Shown in pieces: positions 1 through 8,967 of a stretch of DNA of 64,000 nucleotides. The DNA lies in NCBI GenBank assembly GCA_013389115.1, contig JACADY010000014.1, positions 1 to 64,000 on the forward strand. The letters run 5' to 3'. The notes under the pieces were generated by a model. The model was not told where the DNA came from and did no database searches. It saw only the letters and a program-made list of their open reading frames with translations. The DNA comes from Alphaproteobacteria bacterium. Its GTDB lineage: Bacteria; Pseudomonadota; Alphaproteobacteria; Micropepsales; Micropepsaceae. The position numbers and the translations under genes were made by a program. Each line of letters starts with the position of its first letter. The first letter of the stretch is position 1.

Positions 1-113
1 CGCGCTGGCTCCATCGCTACAACTGGCACCGCCCACATGGTAGCTTGAAGGCAACTACACCCATCAGCCGACTCGGCCTCACCGAGAACAACCTATTGAG
101 GCTCCACAGCTAG
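1..113 (+). pseudogene. IS481-family transposase, C-terminal fragment
   Basis: Read from base 3, this stretch encodes 36 residues ending in a TAG stop at 111-113. It begins RWLHRYNWHRPHG and continues with SRLGLTENNLLRLHS. The motif YNWHRPHGSL followed by an ISRLGL-type tail is the usual C-terminus of IS481-like DDE transposases (rve_3). The rest of the element lies outside the window, so it is not known whether the copy is intact. I see no clear terminal inverted repeat in the roughly 90 bases that follow, before rmlA. Confidence 0.75.
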
Positions 114-207
114 AGCGGCCCGCGCTTAACCATTGCTGCGGCGTTGCCCAAGCGGCCTTATTGAGGGTACATGCACCGAGGGCAACTTAAAGCGGCATGG
201 AGTCTTG

Positions 208-1080
208 ATGGAACGAAAAGGCATCATCCTGGCGGGCGGCGCGGGCACAAGGCTGCACCCCGTCACGCTCGCCGTGTCAAAACAGCTTCTTCCCGTCTAC
301 GACAAGCCGATGATCTATTATCCCCTGTCGGTGCTCATGCTGGCTGGGATCCGCGACATCCTCGTCATCACGACGCCGGAAGACCGGAACCAGTTCGAGC
401 GTCTGCTTGGGACGGGCGAGCCGTGGGGCCTCAATATCTCCTATGCGGTCCAGCCGAGGCCCGAAGGGCTGGCACAGGCCTATCTCATCGGCGAAGCGTT
501 TCTTGCCGGCCACCCCAGCGCCCTCGTCCTTGGCGACAACATCTTCTATGGCCATGGACTCTCCGAATTGATGGAGAAGGCGCGGGCTCGTGAAACCGGC
601 GCGACGGTCTTTGGCTATCATGTCCAGGATCCGGAGCGGTATGGCGTCGTTGCGTTCGATGCGGGCGGGCGCGTGCTGTCGATCGAGGAAAAGCCGGCAA
701 AGCCCCGTTCCAATTTCGCGGTCACGGGGCTCTACTTTTACGATGGCCGCGCGCCCGACCTTGCCAAGACCATCCGGCCCTCGGCGCGGGGCGAACTTGA
801 AATCACCGCACTCAACAATCTCTATCTCGAGGCCGGCGATCTGCATGTCGAGATCATGGGGCGGGGCTTTGCCTGGCTCGACACGGGCACCCATACATCC
901 CTGCTGCAGGCGGGCGAGTTCGTGCGCGTTATCGAAGAGCGCCAGGGCCTGAAGATCGGCTGCCCGGAGGAGATCGCCTATCGCATGGGCTATATCGATG
1001 CAGCCCAGCTGCGCCGGCTGGGCGAGGGGCTGAGGAAAAGCGGCTATGGAGAATATTTGATTGCCATAGCGCATTCATGA
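208..1080 (+). CDS. rmlA: Glucose-1-phosphate thymidylyltransferase (RmlA)
   Basis: Cytosolic enzyme joining dTTP and glucose-1-phosphate to give dTDP-glucose, the first step to dTDP-rhamnose and related sugars. The 290-residue protein opens with the nucleotide-binding signature [16 protein letters not shown] and has the RmlA motifs [25 protein letters not shown] and [20 protein letters not shown]. Length is typical. I chose ATG 208 because a longer in-frame start at 133 adds a non-conserved leader. No rmlB, rmlC or rmlD follows, so dTDP-glucose may be converted by the epimerase next door or by enzymes elsewhere. It is the first gene of a seven-gene operon. Confidence 0.93.
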   Translation: MERKGIILAGGAGTRLHPVTLAVSKQLLPVYDKPMIYYPLSVLMLAGIRDILVITTPEDRNQFERLLGTGEPWGLNISYAVQPRPEGLAQAYLIGEAFLAGHPSALVLGDNIFYGHGLSELMEKARARETGATVFGYHVQDPERYGVVAFDAGGRVLSIEEKPAKPRSNFAVTGLYFYDGRAPDLAKTIRPSARGELEITALNNLYLEAGDLHVEIMGRGFAWLDTGTHTSLLQAGEFVRVIEERQGLKIGCPEEIAYRMGYIDAAQLRRLGEGLRKSGYGEYLIAIAHS

Positions 1081-1124
1081 GACACGCGTAAGGACATGCG
1101 AATCCTTTTCCTTCGCGGTGAACA

Positions 1125-2060
1125 ATGACTTTTCGCGTAGTGATTACCGGTGCAGCGGGGCTTGTCGGGCAAAATCTGATCCCGCGCCTCAAGGATGATC
1201 CCCGCCTCGAACTCGTGGCGCTCGACAAGCATGCGGGCAACATGGATGTTCTGCGCCACATGCATCCCGGCGTCACGGCGGTAACGGCCGACCTGGCAGA
1301 CCCCGGCCCATGGGAAGACATCGTGCGATCCGCCGACGCGATCGTCTGCCTTCATGCCCAGATCGGGGGCATCAACGATGCCATTTTCGCGCGCAACAAT
1401 GTCGAGGCGACGCAGCGCGTGATCGCGGCGGCGCGGGAGGGCCGATGCTCCTACATCGTGCATGCAAGCTCCTCGGTCCTGAACTCGAAGGCGCATGACA
1501 TCTATATCGTAACGAAGAAGGCGCAGGAGGAACTGATCCGAAACTCGGGCATTGCGCACGCGGTCCTGCGCCCGACACTCATGTTCGGGTGGTTCGATCG
1601 CAAGCATCTGGGCTGGCTCAAGCGCTTCATGGAGCGCACACCCGTTTTTCCCATTCCGGGGGACGGGCGCTACTTGCGCCAGCCGCTCTATGCCGGCGAT
1701 TTTTCGGCCATCGTCGCCTCCTGCCTTACGCGGCGCATCGAAGGACTCTATGAGATCACCGGGCGGGAGCGGGTCGATTTCATCGATCTCATCCGCATCG
1801 TGCGGGAGGAAAGCGGGCTTTCGACCCCGATCTTGAAAATTCCCTACTGGTTGTTCGATGGGCTGCTGCGGCTCTATGCCCTGTTCGACCGCGACCCGCC
1901 CTTCACCTCGGCCCAATTGAAGGCCCTTGCAACGCCCGATGTGTTCGAGGTCATCGACTGGCCCGGCATATTCGGCGTGACGCCGACGCCGCTGCGCGAG
2001 GCAATCCGCCGAACGTTCCGCGATCCCGTCTATAGCGCGATCGTCCTCGAATTCGGATAG
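1125..2060 (+). CDS. NAD-dependent epimerase/dehydratase, extended SDR
   Basis: Likely acts on a nucleotide-sugar. The 311-residue protein has an N-terminal Rossmann motif (GAAGLVGQNL, about residues 9-18), an active-site serine region HASSSVL, and a catalytic YxxxK in DIYIVTKKAQEEL near residue 127. The C-terminal part is substrate-binding and ends in TAG. It lies 44 bases after rmlA and 8 bases before the next gene, so it belongs to the same transcript. The exact sugar cannot be told from sequence. A dTDP- or UDP-hexose epimerase or reductase is the natural guess given rmlA upstream. Confidence 0.8.
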   Translation: MTFRVVITGAAGLVGQNLIPRLKDDPRLELVALDKHAGNMDVLRHMHPGVTAVTADLADPGPWEDIVRSADAIVCLHAQIGGINDAIFARNNVEATQRVIAAAREGRCSYIVHASSSVLNSKAHDIYIVTKKAQEELIRNSGIAHAVLRPTLMFGWFDRKHLGWLKRFMERTPVFPIPGDGRYLRQPLYAGDFSAIVASCLTRRIEGLYEITGRERVDFIDLIRIVREESGLSTPILKIPYWLFDGLLRLYALFDRDPPFTSAQLKALATPDVFEVIDWPGIFGVTPTPLREAIRRTFRDPVYSAIVLEFG

Positions 2061-2068
2061 GTGGCGCC

Positions 2069-3370
2069 ATGGCCAAGAGACTGATCGTTATCGGAGCGGG
2101 ACCCATGGGGCTTGCCGCGGCCTATTACGCGGCAAAGCGCGGCCTTGAGGTCGAGGTCATCGAAGCGGATGACCGGCCCGGCGGCATGGCCGCGCATTTC
2201 GATTTCGAAGGATTGTCGATCGAACGCTTCTATCATTTCTGCTGTCTGTCGGATGCCGACACGCTTGCGCTCATGGGGGAGCTTGGCATCGCGGACAAGA
2301 TGAAGTGGGTTGCGACAAGCATGGGCTACTTCGTCGACGGGCAGCTTTACAAATGGGGCGAACCGTTCTCGCTGCTCTTTTTCCCCAAGCTCGATCTCAT
2401 TTCCAAGATCCGCTATGGGCTGCAGATGTTTACCGCCACCAAGCGCAGCGATTGGCGCAAGCTCGATGGCATCGCAGCGACGCAATGGTTCAAGGACTGG
2501 GCGGGCGCGCGCGCCTATGACGTGCTCTGGCGGCGCCTCATGGAACTCAAATTCCATGACTATGCGGACAGGGTTTCCGCGGCCTGGATGTGGCAGCGGA
2601 TCAAGCGGCTGGGCAATTCGCGCGCGTCGCTGTTCGAGGAGCGGCTCGGTTATATCGACGGCGGCAGCGCGGCGCTGATCGAGGCTCTCGTCACGGCGAT
2701 CACCGCGATGGGGGGCAAGATCCATCTCTCTTCGCCCGCGCGGCGGATCCTCATCGCGGAAGGGCGGGTGCGGGGCGTCGAGACCCGCGAGGGACGCCAA
2801 ATCATGGCGGATGAAGTCATATCCACCATCCCGACGCCTTACGTGCCAGCGCTGCTCGAGGGAGCGGAGAACGATCTCCTTGCGCCTTACCGCCGGATCG
2901 AGAATATCGGCTGCGTCTGCGTGGTGCTGAAGCTCAAGCGCTCGGTCAGTTCGCATTTCTGGGTCAATATTTCCGACAAGCGCGTGGCGGTTCCCGGCCT
3001 TGTCGAATTCTCCAATCTGCGCCCCCTGCCCCATGCGATCGTCTATGTGCCCTTCTACATGCCGCCCTCTCATCCGAAATTCGGGCGGGCGGATGAGGAT
3101 TTCATTGCCGACAGCCTGCTTGCGATCAGGCTTGTCAACCCCGATATCGGCGCGGATGACCTCATCGGCGCCCATGTCGGGCGGCTTCGCCACGCGCAAC
3201 CCGTTTGCGAGACCGGATTCGCCGCGCTCATTCCGCCCGCGCAGACAAGCATCAAGGGGCTTCAAATCGCCGATACGTGCTTTTACTACCCTGAGGATCG
3301 CGGCGTTTCGGAGAGCATCAAATTCGCCAAGGGCATGGTCGAGCGCGCGGCGCTGAGGGCCCAGGCATGA
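2069..3370 (+). CDS. NAD(P)/FAD-dependent oxidoreductase, amine-oxidase/UGM-like fold
   Basis: 433 residues opening with the dinucleotide-binding motif RLIVIGAGPMGLAAAYYAAKRG and the following acidic strand VEVIEADDRPGG, typical of the NAD(P)-binding_8 group that includes UDP-galactopyranose mutase and protoporphyrinogen-oxidase-like proteins. A second conserved patch, ADEVISTIPTPYVPALL, fits the C-terminal FAD fold. Start ATG 2069 is 8 bases after the epimerase stop, and its TGA overlaps the GtrA start (ATGA, 3367-3370). Similar genes sit in surface-polysaccharide loci. It could remodel a sugar ring or a lipid-linked sugar, but the substrate is unknown. Confidence 0.8.
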   Translation: MAKRLIVIGAGPMGLAAAYYAAKRGLEVEVIEADDRPGGMAAHFDFEGLSIERFYHFCCLSDADTLALMGELGIADKMKWVATSMGYFVDGQLYKWGEPFSLLFFPKLDLISKIRYGLQMFTATKRSDWRKLDGIAATQWFKDWAGARAYDVLWRRLMELKFHDYADRVSAAWMWQRIKRLGNSRASLFEERLGYIDGGSAALIEALVTAITAMGGKIHLSSPARRILIAEGRVRGVETREGRQIMADEVISTIPTPYVPALLEGAENDLLAPYRRIENIGCVCVVLKLKRSVSSHFWVNISDKRVAVPGLVEFSNLRPLPHAIVYVPFYMPPSHPKFGRADEDFIADSLLAIRLVNPDIGADDLIGAHVGRLRHAQPVCETGFAALIPPAQTSIKGLQIADTCFYYPEDRGVSESIKFAKGMVERAALRAQA

Positions 3371-3792
3371 GGTCGCAATTCCTCGCCTTCCTGCTCGTCG
3401 GCGGGTTCGCGGCCGCGGCGAATTGGGGATCGCGCTTCTTCTTTTCGCTGTTTCTTCCGCTCACGGCTTCCATTGCCTGCGCCTATCTCTTCGGCATGAC
3501 GGTCGCCTATGCCCTCAATCGCCTGTTCGTGTTCGAACGCAGCGGGCGCAGCGCGGCCGATGAGTATGGGCGGTTCGCCCTCGTCAATGTCGTTGCGCTC
3601 GCACAGGTTTGGCTCGTCACGCTCGTTCTTGGCCAGTACGCTTTGCCGTTCCTCGGCGTCAGCGCTGGGTTGAGTGTTGCGATCGCCCATGCGATCGGGG
3701 TCGCATCGCCGGTGTTCACCAGCTATTTTGGCCACCGCCATTTCACCTTCGCCGCCCGGCCCTCCGACGCGCCCCCCTCGCAACGCGATTGA
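3367..3792 (+). CDS. GtrA family membrane protein
   Basis: 141 residues with four predicted membrane spans (about 5-27, 35-55, 75-97 and 105-127), the layout of the GtrA/DPMS family. GtrA proteins help move polyprenyl-linked sugars across the inner membrane. The mycobacterial member Rv3789 lies beside dprE1 and dprE2 and has been linked to arabinose-lipid export or protein anchoring. The same neighbours are found here, which supports a role in handling a polyprenyl-phosphoryl pentose. It overlaps the preceding gene by four bases and ends 4 bases before the UbiA gene. Confidence 0.88.
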   Translation: MRSQFLAFLLVGGFAAAANWGSRFFFSLFLPLTASIACAYLFGMTVAYALNRLFVFERSGRSAADEYGRFALVNVVALAQVWLVTLVLGQYALPFLGVSAGLSVAIAHAIGVASPVFTSYFGHRHFTFAARPSDAPPSQRD

Positions 3793-3796
3793 CCCC

Positions 3797-5245
3797 ATGA
3801 ACGTTCAGCCGACCCCGTCGCAATCGCCCATCGTCGTCGACATGGATGGCGCCCTTGTCAAAACCGACATGCTGGTCGAGGGGATCGCGCAGGCCCTGTT
3901 CCAGCGGCCGCTCGCGCTCCTTGCCGCCTTGCCCTCCATGCTGAAGGGCCGGGCCGCCTTCAAGGAGGCCATTGCTGCCATCGCCTATGTCGATCCGCGC
4001 CAGGTGCCGGTGCGAGAGGAGCTTGTCACCTATTTGCGCGCGGCGCGCGAGGCCGGGCGTCCCATCTATCTCTACACGGCCGGGGACCATTCGGTCGCCG
4101 AAGCTGTCGCCGGCCGGTTGCAACTCTTCGATGGCGCCAGAGGCAGCCGCACCGGCCACAACATGAAGGGGCCGAAAAAGCTCGCGGCCATCCAAGCGGA
4201 TATCGGCTTTCACTTCACCTATGCCGGGGACAGCCATGCCGATCTGCCCGTCTGGCGCGCGGCGAGCGGTATCATCCTTTCCGGCGCGCCCGGCAATGTC
4301 GCCCGCAAGGCGCGCCTTCTCCCCGCGCCTATCGAAGCGGAGTTTCCGCCCGAGCCCGCCGGAATCGCCGCCTGGGTGCAGGCCTTGCGTCTCCATCAAT
4401 GGAGCAAGAATCTCCTCATCTTCGTGCCGCTCATCCTTGCGCATACTTACGGCGATCTGCGGGCGATCCTTGCCTGTCTCGCCGGGTTTCTGCTTCTGGG
4501 GCTCGGCGCATCGGGCACCTATATCCTCAACGATCTCAGCGATATCACCGCCGACCGGATGCATCGCACCAAGCGCGAGCGGCCCTTCGCCGCGGGCAGG
4601 CTGCCCGTCATTCAGGGTCTCATTGTCGCGCCACTGCTCATCCTGGGCGCGCTTGCGGGCGGGCTTGCGCTTTCGCCCGGCTTTGGCGGATTGCTGTTCC
4701 TCTATTTCGTGCTGACGCTCGGCTATTCCTTCGGCCTCAAGCGCGTGGCGATGCTCGATGTCGCGTTGTTGGGCGCGCTCTATACGATCCGCCTGATGAT
4801 GGGAACCGTGCTGGCCGGCGGCGCCGTCTCGCCCTGGCTCCTCGTCTTTGCGAGCTTTTTCTTCTTCTCGCTCTCGCTCGCCAAACGCCATGTCGAGCTC
4901 ATCAAGGCGGCCGAAATGCCGCCAGGCTCGGTCATTCCCGGCCGCGGCTATCTCAGCTCGGATTGGCCGCTGACCCTCGCCATCGGAACAGCGTCATGCG
5001 CGGCCGCGATCCTCGTTCTCGTTCTATACCTCGTCAACGACGCCATGCCGCAGGGCGCCTATAGCGCAAGCCATTATCTTTGGGCAGCGCCTGTTCTCGT
5101 CGCGTTGTGGACGTTGCGTGTCTGGCTCTTTGCCCATCGCGGTGACCTGCATGATGATCCCGTGGCCTTTGCGATCAAGGACCGTGTCAGTCTTGCGCTT
5201 GGCGCCATACTCGCCGTCTTCTTCACACTCGCCGTCGTCGCATGA
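3797..5245 (+). CDS. HAD phosphatase-UbiA prenyltransferase fusion (DPPR synthase-like)
   Basis: 482 residues, starting at ATG 3797 just after GtrA. Residues about 10-195 are a HAD hydrolase: nucleophile motif VVDMDGALVKTD and distal motif YAGDSHADLPVW. Residues about 200-480 are a multi-span UbiA prenyltransferase with the Asp-rich motif NDLSDITADRMHRTKRERP and a second conserved patch LDVALLGALYTIRLMMG. In mycobacteria the UbiA enzyme Rv3806c joins polyprenyl phosphate to PRPP and a separate phosphatase removes the 5-phosphate. This fusion could do both steps in one chain; that is inference. The last four bases overlap the DprE1-like gene. Confidence 0.88.
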   Translation: MNVQPTPSQSPIVVDMDGALVKTDMLVEGIAQALFQRPLALLAALPSMLKGRAAFKEAIAAIAYVDPRQVPVREELVTYLRAAREAGRPIYLYTAGDHSVAEAVAGRLQLFDGARGSRTGHNMKGPKKLAAIQADIGFHFTYAGDSHADLPVWRAASGIILSGAPGNVARKARLLPAPIEAEFPPEPAGIAAWVQALRLHQWSKNLLIFVPLILAHTYGDLRAILACLAGFLLLGLGASGTYILNDLSDITADRMHRTKRERPFAAGRLPVIQGLIVAPLLILGALAGGLALSPGFGGLLFLYFVLTLGYSFGLKRVAMLDVALLGALYTIRLMMGTVLAGGAVSPWLLVFASFFFFSLSLAKRHVELIKAAEMPPGSVIPGRGYLSSDWPLTLAIGTASCAAAILVLVLYLVNDAMPQGAYSASHYLWAAPVLVALWTLRVWLFAHRGDLHDDPVAFAIKDRVSLALGAILAVFFTLAVVA

Positions 5246-6579
5246 CCTTGACCTTCACGCGTAGCGATCAGATCCGGAGCTGGGGGCGCGTCGTGCACGC
5301 GAGCCATCTCGTCGCACGGCCGCCCTTCCGCGACGCGATCGATGCGAGCCTTGCCCTTGCGCGCGAAAACGGCCAAGCGGTCATGCCCTATGGTGCGGGG
5401 CGATCCTATGGCGACAGCGCGCTCAATCCGGACGGCGCGCTCATCGACATGCGCGGCCTCGACCGCTTCATCGCCTTCGATGCCGAACGGGGGATCGTCC
5501 GGGTGGAAGCGGGGCTGAGCCTGAGCACGCTTATCCGGTTTGCGATTCCTCGCGGGCTCTTTCCTGCAACGGTGCCCGGCACGCGCCACATCACGATTGG
5601 CGGCGCGATCGCCCATGATGTCCATGGCAAAAATCATCACGCGGCCGGGACCTTCGGCACCCATGTGCCACGCCTTTCTTTGCTGCGCAGCGATCGCGGC
5701 AGGCTTGCGGTTTCGGCCGCGCAAGAGGGCGAACTCCATGCCGCCACGATCGGCGGCATGGGTCTTACCGGCATCATCGCGGATGCGGAGATCGCGCTTG
5801 CCGGGGTGCCTTCCGCCTATATCGATTGCGATTTCGTCCCCTTCGGCAACCTTGCCCAATTCTTTGCGCTTGCCGACGAAAGCGCCGCGCGCTTCGAGCA
5901 CACGGTTGCGTGGGTCGATTGCACGAAGACGGGCGATGCGCTGGGCCGCGGCATTTTTCAGCGCGCAAATTGGTCGGCCGAGGGCGGATATACGCCGCAT
6001 CGCGATCAGACCCGGTTCAGCCTGCCCTTCGATGCGCCAGGTTTTGCCCTCAATTCATGGACGCTGCGGCTGTTCAACGAGGCCTATTACGCCTTCAACA
6101 GGCGCAAGGCCGGGAGCCGGCGCATGCACTACAGCGCCTTTTTCTTTCCGCTCGATGCGATCGGGCAATGGAACCGGCTCTATGGGGCAAGGGGGTTCTA
6201 TCAGTATCAATGCGCCGTTCCGATGGCGGTGGGCGAGCCCGCCATTCGTTCGATGCTGGAGGCGATCGCCGATAGCGGCGAGGGATCGTTCCTTGCCGTG
6301 CTCAAGACATTCGGCACGCGGCCCTCGCCCGGCATGATGTCATTCCCTCGGCCGGGCGTGACGCTCGCGCTCGATTTCCGCAATCGCGGCGCGGCGACAT
6401 TGGCGCTGCTCGCGCGGCTCGATGAGATCGTTGCCGCCGCCGGGGGGCGGCTCTATGCGGCGAAAGACGGGCGGATGCCGGCCGGGCTTTTCAAGGCGGG
6501 CTATCCTGAGTGGCCGCGCTTTGCGGCGCTTTGCGATCCTTCCCTTTCCTCCTCCTTCTGGCGAAGGGTCATGGCGTGA
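5242..6579 (+). CDS. DprE1-like FAD-dependent polyprenylphosphoryl-ribose oxidase
   Basis: 445 residues. The FAD-binding N-terminus carries GAGRSYGDSALNPDG, VPGTRHITIGGAIAHDVHGK and the following NHHAAGTFGTHV. These match mycobacterial DprE1 almost residue for residue, including the HGKNHH segment. The C-terminal lysine motif (RLYAAKDGR) is also kept. DprE1 oxidises the 2'-OH of decaprenylphosphoryl-ribose, the first half of epimerisation to arabinose. The position that is Cys387 in M. tuberculosis (NVCVDF) appears here as Ala in TLALDF. The gene overlaps both neighbours by one to four bases and is translationally coupled to the DprE2-like reductase. Confidence 0.9.
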   Translation: MTLTFTRSDQIRSWGRVVHASHLVARPPFRDAIDASLALARENGQAVMPYGAGRSYGDSALNPDGALIDMRGLDRFIAFDAERGIVRVEAGLSLSTLIRFAIPRGLFPATVPGTRHITIGGAIAHDVHGKNHHAAGTFGTHVPRLSLLRSDRGRLAVSAAQEGELHAATIGGMGLTGIIADAEIALAGVPSAYIDCDFVPFGNLAQFFALADESAARFEHTVAWVDCTKTGDALGRGIFQRANWSAEGGYTPHRDQTRFSLPFDAPGFALNSWTLRLFNEAYYAFNRRKAGSRRMHYSAFFFPLDAIGQWNRLYGARGFYQYQCAVPMAVGEPAIRSMLEAIADSGEGSFLAVLKTFGTRPSPGMMSFPRPGVTLALDFRNRGAATLALLARLDEIVAAAGGRLYAAKDGRMPAGLFKAGYPEWPRFAALCDPSLSSSFWRRVMA

Positions 6580-7355
6580 TGTCCAAAAATGCTCAAAGCC
6601 CGCGGCGCGTCATCATTCTCGGCGCGCTTTCCGCGGTCGCGGAAGCCTGCGCGCGCGAACTGGCGGGGGAAGGTGCGCATCTCGCCCTCTTCGCGCGCAA
6701 TGCCGAGCGGCTTGAAGAGGTGGCGGCCGATCTTCGCCTGCGCGGCGCGGGGCAGGTGCAAATATTCGCGCGCGATCTTGCCGGAGAAGCCGATTGCGAG
6801 GGCGCCCTTCGCGAGGCGGGGGCGGCGCTGGGCGGCATCGATGCGGTGCTCGTTTTCTACGGCATTCTTGGCGATCAGGCGCGCGCCCTTTCCGATTGGG
6901 CCGAGGCACGGCACATCATCGATGTCAATTTCACGAGCGCGGCGCATTGGGTTCTGGCGGCAGCGCGGCTCATCGAAGCATCGCCCTCGCCGCGCGCGGC
7001 CATCCTTGTCATCTCCAGCGTCGCGGGCGATCGCGGACGGCGCGGAAATTTTGTCTATGGCGCGGCGAAGGCCGGCCTCTCGGTGCTGATGCAGGGCCTT
7101 GCGCATCGCTTTGCCGCCCTGCCCGCGCCCCGACCGCGCGCCGTCACCATCAAGCTCGGCTTTGTCGACACGCCGATGACGGCGGCGATCGAGAAGAAGG
7201 GACCCTTGTGGGCCAAACCGGAAGACGTCGCGCCCGTCATCCTCAAGGCGCTCGATCGGGGTCCCTCGATCGTCTATGTGCCCTTCATCTGGCGCTTCAT
7301 CATGCTTGCCGTGCGCCTGATGCCCGGTTTCATCTTCAACAGGATCAATCTTTAG
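6579..7355 (+). CDS. DprE2-like SDR, ketoreductase partner of DprE1
   Basis: 258 residues, a classical SDR with an unusual glycine motif (ILGALSAVAEACAREL), the serine block VISSVAGDRGRRGNFV and catalytic YGAAK. The sequence SSVAGDRGRRGNFVYGAAKAG is characteristic of DprE2. In the known pathway it reduces the 2'-keto intermediate to polyprenylphosphoryl-arabinose. ATG 6579 shares one base with the DprE1-like stop. A C-terminal hydrophobic stretch near residues 228-248 may bring it to the membrane. The stop is TAG, 13 bases from the convergent glycosyltransferase gene. Confidence 0.88.
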   Translation: MSKNAQSPRRVIILGALSAVAEACARELAGEGAHLALFARNAERLEEVAADLRLRGAGQVQIFARDLAGEADCEGALREAGAALGGIDAVLVFYGILGDQARALSDWAEARHIIDVNFTSAAHWVLAAARLIEASPSPRAAILVISSVAGDRGRRGNFVYGAAKAGLSVLMQGLAHRFAALPAPRPRAVTIKLGFVDTPMTAAIEKKGPLWAKPEDVAPVILKALDRGPSIVYVPFIWRFIMLAVRLMPGFIFNRINL

Positions 7356-7368
7356 GGCAGCGGGATCC

Positions 7369-8967
7369 TCAGGGCTCGGTCCTGTAGATCGTGCAGCCAC
7401 CCGCCTCGACCTTTGGCAGGCCTGCGTCGCTCAGGCGCTTCAGATAGGCATCGATGAGCGCCATATGCCCGGCCGCGTATTTGATGCGCACGGCGCGGCA
7501 ATCGACGATGCCGCCCAAAGGGTACGCGCCCAGGAATTTCTGCGGTGTTTCGAACATCTGGCGCAAGTGATCCTCGCTGAACCAGCCCGCAAAGGCGATG
7601 CCACGGCGCTCGGCGTAATAGTTCACCTCGGAAGACCAGTCATAGCCAAAGACGTAGATGGCCCGATCCTCTGGGACGAGGTCACGTGTCGCCAGCGCGG
7701 CAACATAGCCCGAAGAGGAACGAAGCGGCTGCTCGATCATGGGCAGGCGCTGGGTGTCGAAATAGTGCCATTGGCCGCCCAGAATGAGCGCAAAGGCGAT
7801 GAGCGCGAGGATCTTGCGGCCATTGGCGATCATGCCGGCGAGGAGCGCGGCCGTGCCGGCGATGAGAAATGCCGCACAGGCGGTCTGATAGTAGGCGTGA
7901 ACCATATGCAGGTTCGTGAACAGCATGATGGGCACGAAGTAGAGGACGACGCCCGCCGCCGTCAGCGCCGCGTAGGCATTCAGGCGCAGGAGATGCGTCG
8001 CGCCGATCAGGAACACCGGCCACAGGTCGCCGATCGCCTCAGGCAGCATGCGCGTGGGGAGGAGATCTTGCCAGAGCTGCGCGCCAAAGCGCTGCGCCAT
8101 CGAACCGAAATTCCAGTCGTTCAGCTTGTCGCTGGAGATGTAATTTCCAAGGATGCTCTGCATCTTGAGCGCATCGGCGTGCGCGTTCCAAAGCACGGCC
8201 GCAAGTACGCTCGCAATGCCGACGCCCATGACACCTGCCGTCGCTGTCACCTTCAGCTTGCGGCTCCTCAAGACATCACCCATCCAGAAGAGCGCAAACG
8301 CGACCGCGAAGGCGGGCCAGGTCGTCGATTTGGCGAGGACGCCCAGCAGAGAAGCCACAAGCATCACGCCAAAGAGGATCCATCCCGGCTCCCGGTAAAA
8401 GCGGATCGCCGCATAGAGGAAGAGCGTGCCGAAGAAGAGCGCGCAGGTCTCGATGAGGAACGTCCGCCCCCAGAACAAATGCTGGGGCGAGACCAGCATC
8501 AGCACGATGAAGAAGAGCGGAAGGACATCGTCCTTGGGCACGAGGAGGCGCAGCAGGCGTACGCCAATGACGATCGTGCCAAGGAGATAGAGGGCCGAGG
8601 TGATGCGTCCGGCGGCGTCGAGCCCGACCGGCAAAACGCTTGCGATGAGCGCGACGCTCCAGTGATAGACGGGCGCCTCGAAGGGTATCGTCCACGGCGC
8701 GCCGAGAACCGGGGTTTCATAGTCGATCCAGCCGCCGCCATTCAGCATGGCATAGACGGAGATCGCCGTTTGCGACTGCCGGAAGCCATGCCAATCGGTT
8801 ACCGGCACATCAAGCCCGATCGCCAGTACCCAGAGGAACAGCAACGCACTTGCGCCCACCGCAAGCCACAAACCGGCGATGAGCGGATCGGCCTTAGCGA
8901 AGCGCCAAGCCTGTTGCGGGTGCGGCAAGGCGGCCAAGGGCGCGCGCAGGAACTCAACCATGGTCAT
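7369..8967 (-). CDS. GT-C family membrane glycosyltransferase (ArnT/PMT-like)
   Basis: 532 residues with roughly 11 hydrophobic spans across residues 30-440. The first periplasmic loop contains VTDWHGFRQSQTA, the acidic catalytic-loop motif of polyprenyl-phosphate-dependent GT-C enzymes related to ArnT and the PMT fold. Such enzymes use a lipid-linked sugar donor on the outer face of the inner membrane. The neighbouring operon appears to make a polyprenylphosphoryl pentose, so this is a good candidate for its user, but the acceptor is unknown. Start ATG 8965-8967 overlaps the methyltransferase stop by four bases. Confidence 0.78.
   Translation of the reverse strand: MTMVEFLRAPLAALPHPQQAWRFAKADPLIAGLWLAVGASALLFLWVLAIGLDVPVTDWHGFRQSQTAISVYAMLNGGGWIDYETPVLGAPWTIPFEAPVYHWSVALIASVLPVGLDAAGRITSALYLLGTIVIGVRLLRLLVPKDDVLPLFFIVLMLVSPQHLFWGRTFLIETCALFFGTLFLYAAIRFYREPGWILFGVMLVASLLGVLAKSTTWPAFAVAFALFWMGDVLRSRKLKVTATAGVMGVGIASVLAAVLWNAHADALKMQSILGNYISSDKLNDWNFGSMAQRFGAQLWQDLLPTRMLPEAIGDLWPVFLIGATHLLRLNAYAALTAAGVVLYFVPIMLFTNLHMVHAYYQTACAAFLIAGTAALLAGMIANGRKILALIAFALILGGQWHYFDTQRLPMIEQPLRSSSGYVAALATRDLVPEDRAIYVFGYDWSSEVNYYAERRGIAFAGWFSEDHLRQMFETPQKFLGAYPLGGIVDCRAVRIKYAAGHMALIDAYLKRLSDAGLPKVEAGGCTIYRTEP

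Noticed and set aside
3743-4891. Minus-strand frame of about 380 codons opposite the HAD-UbiA gene
   Set aside because: Charged, low-complexity translation without motifs; the plus strand carries clear HAD and UbiA signatures.
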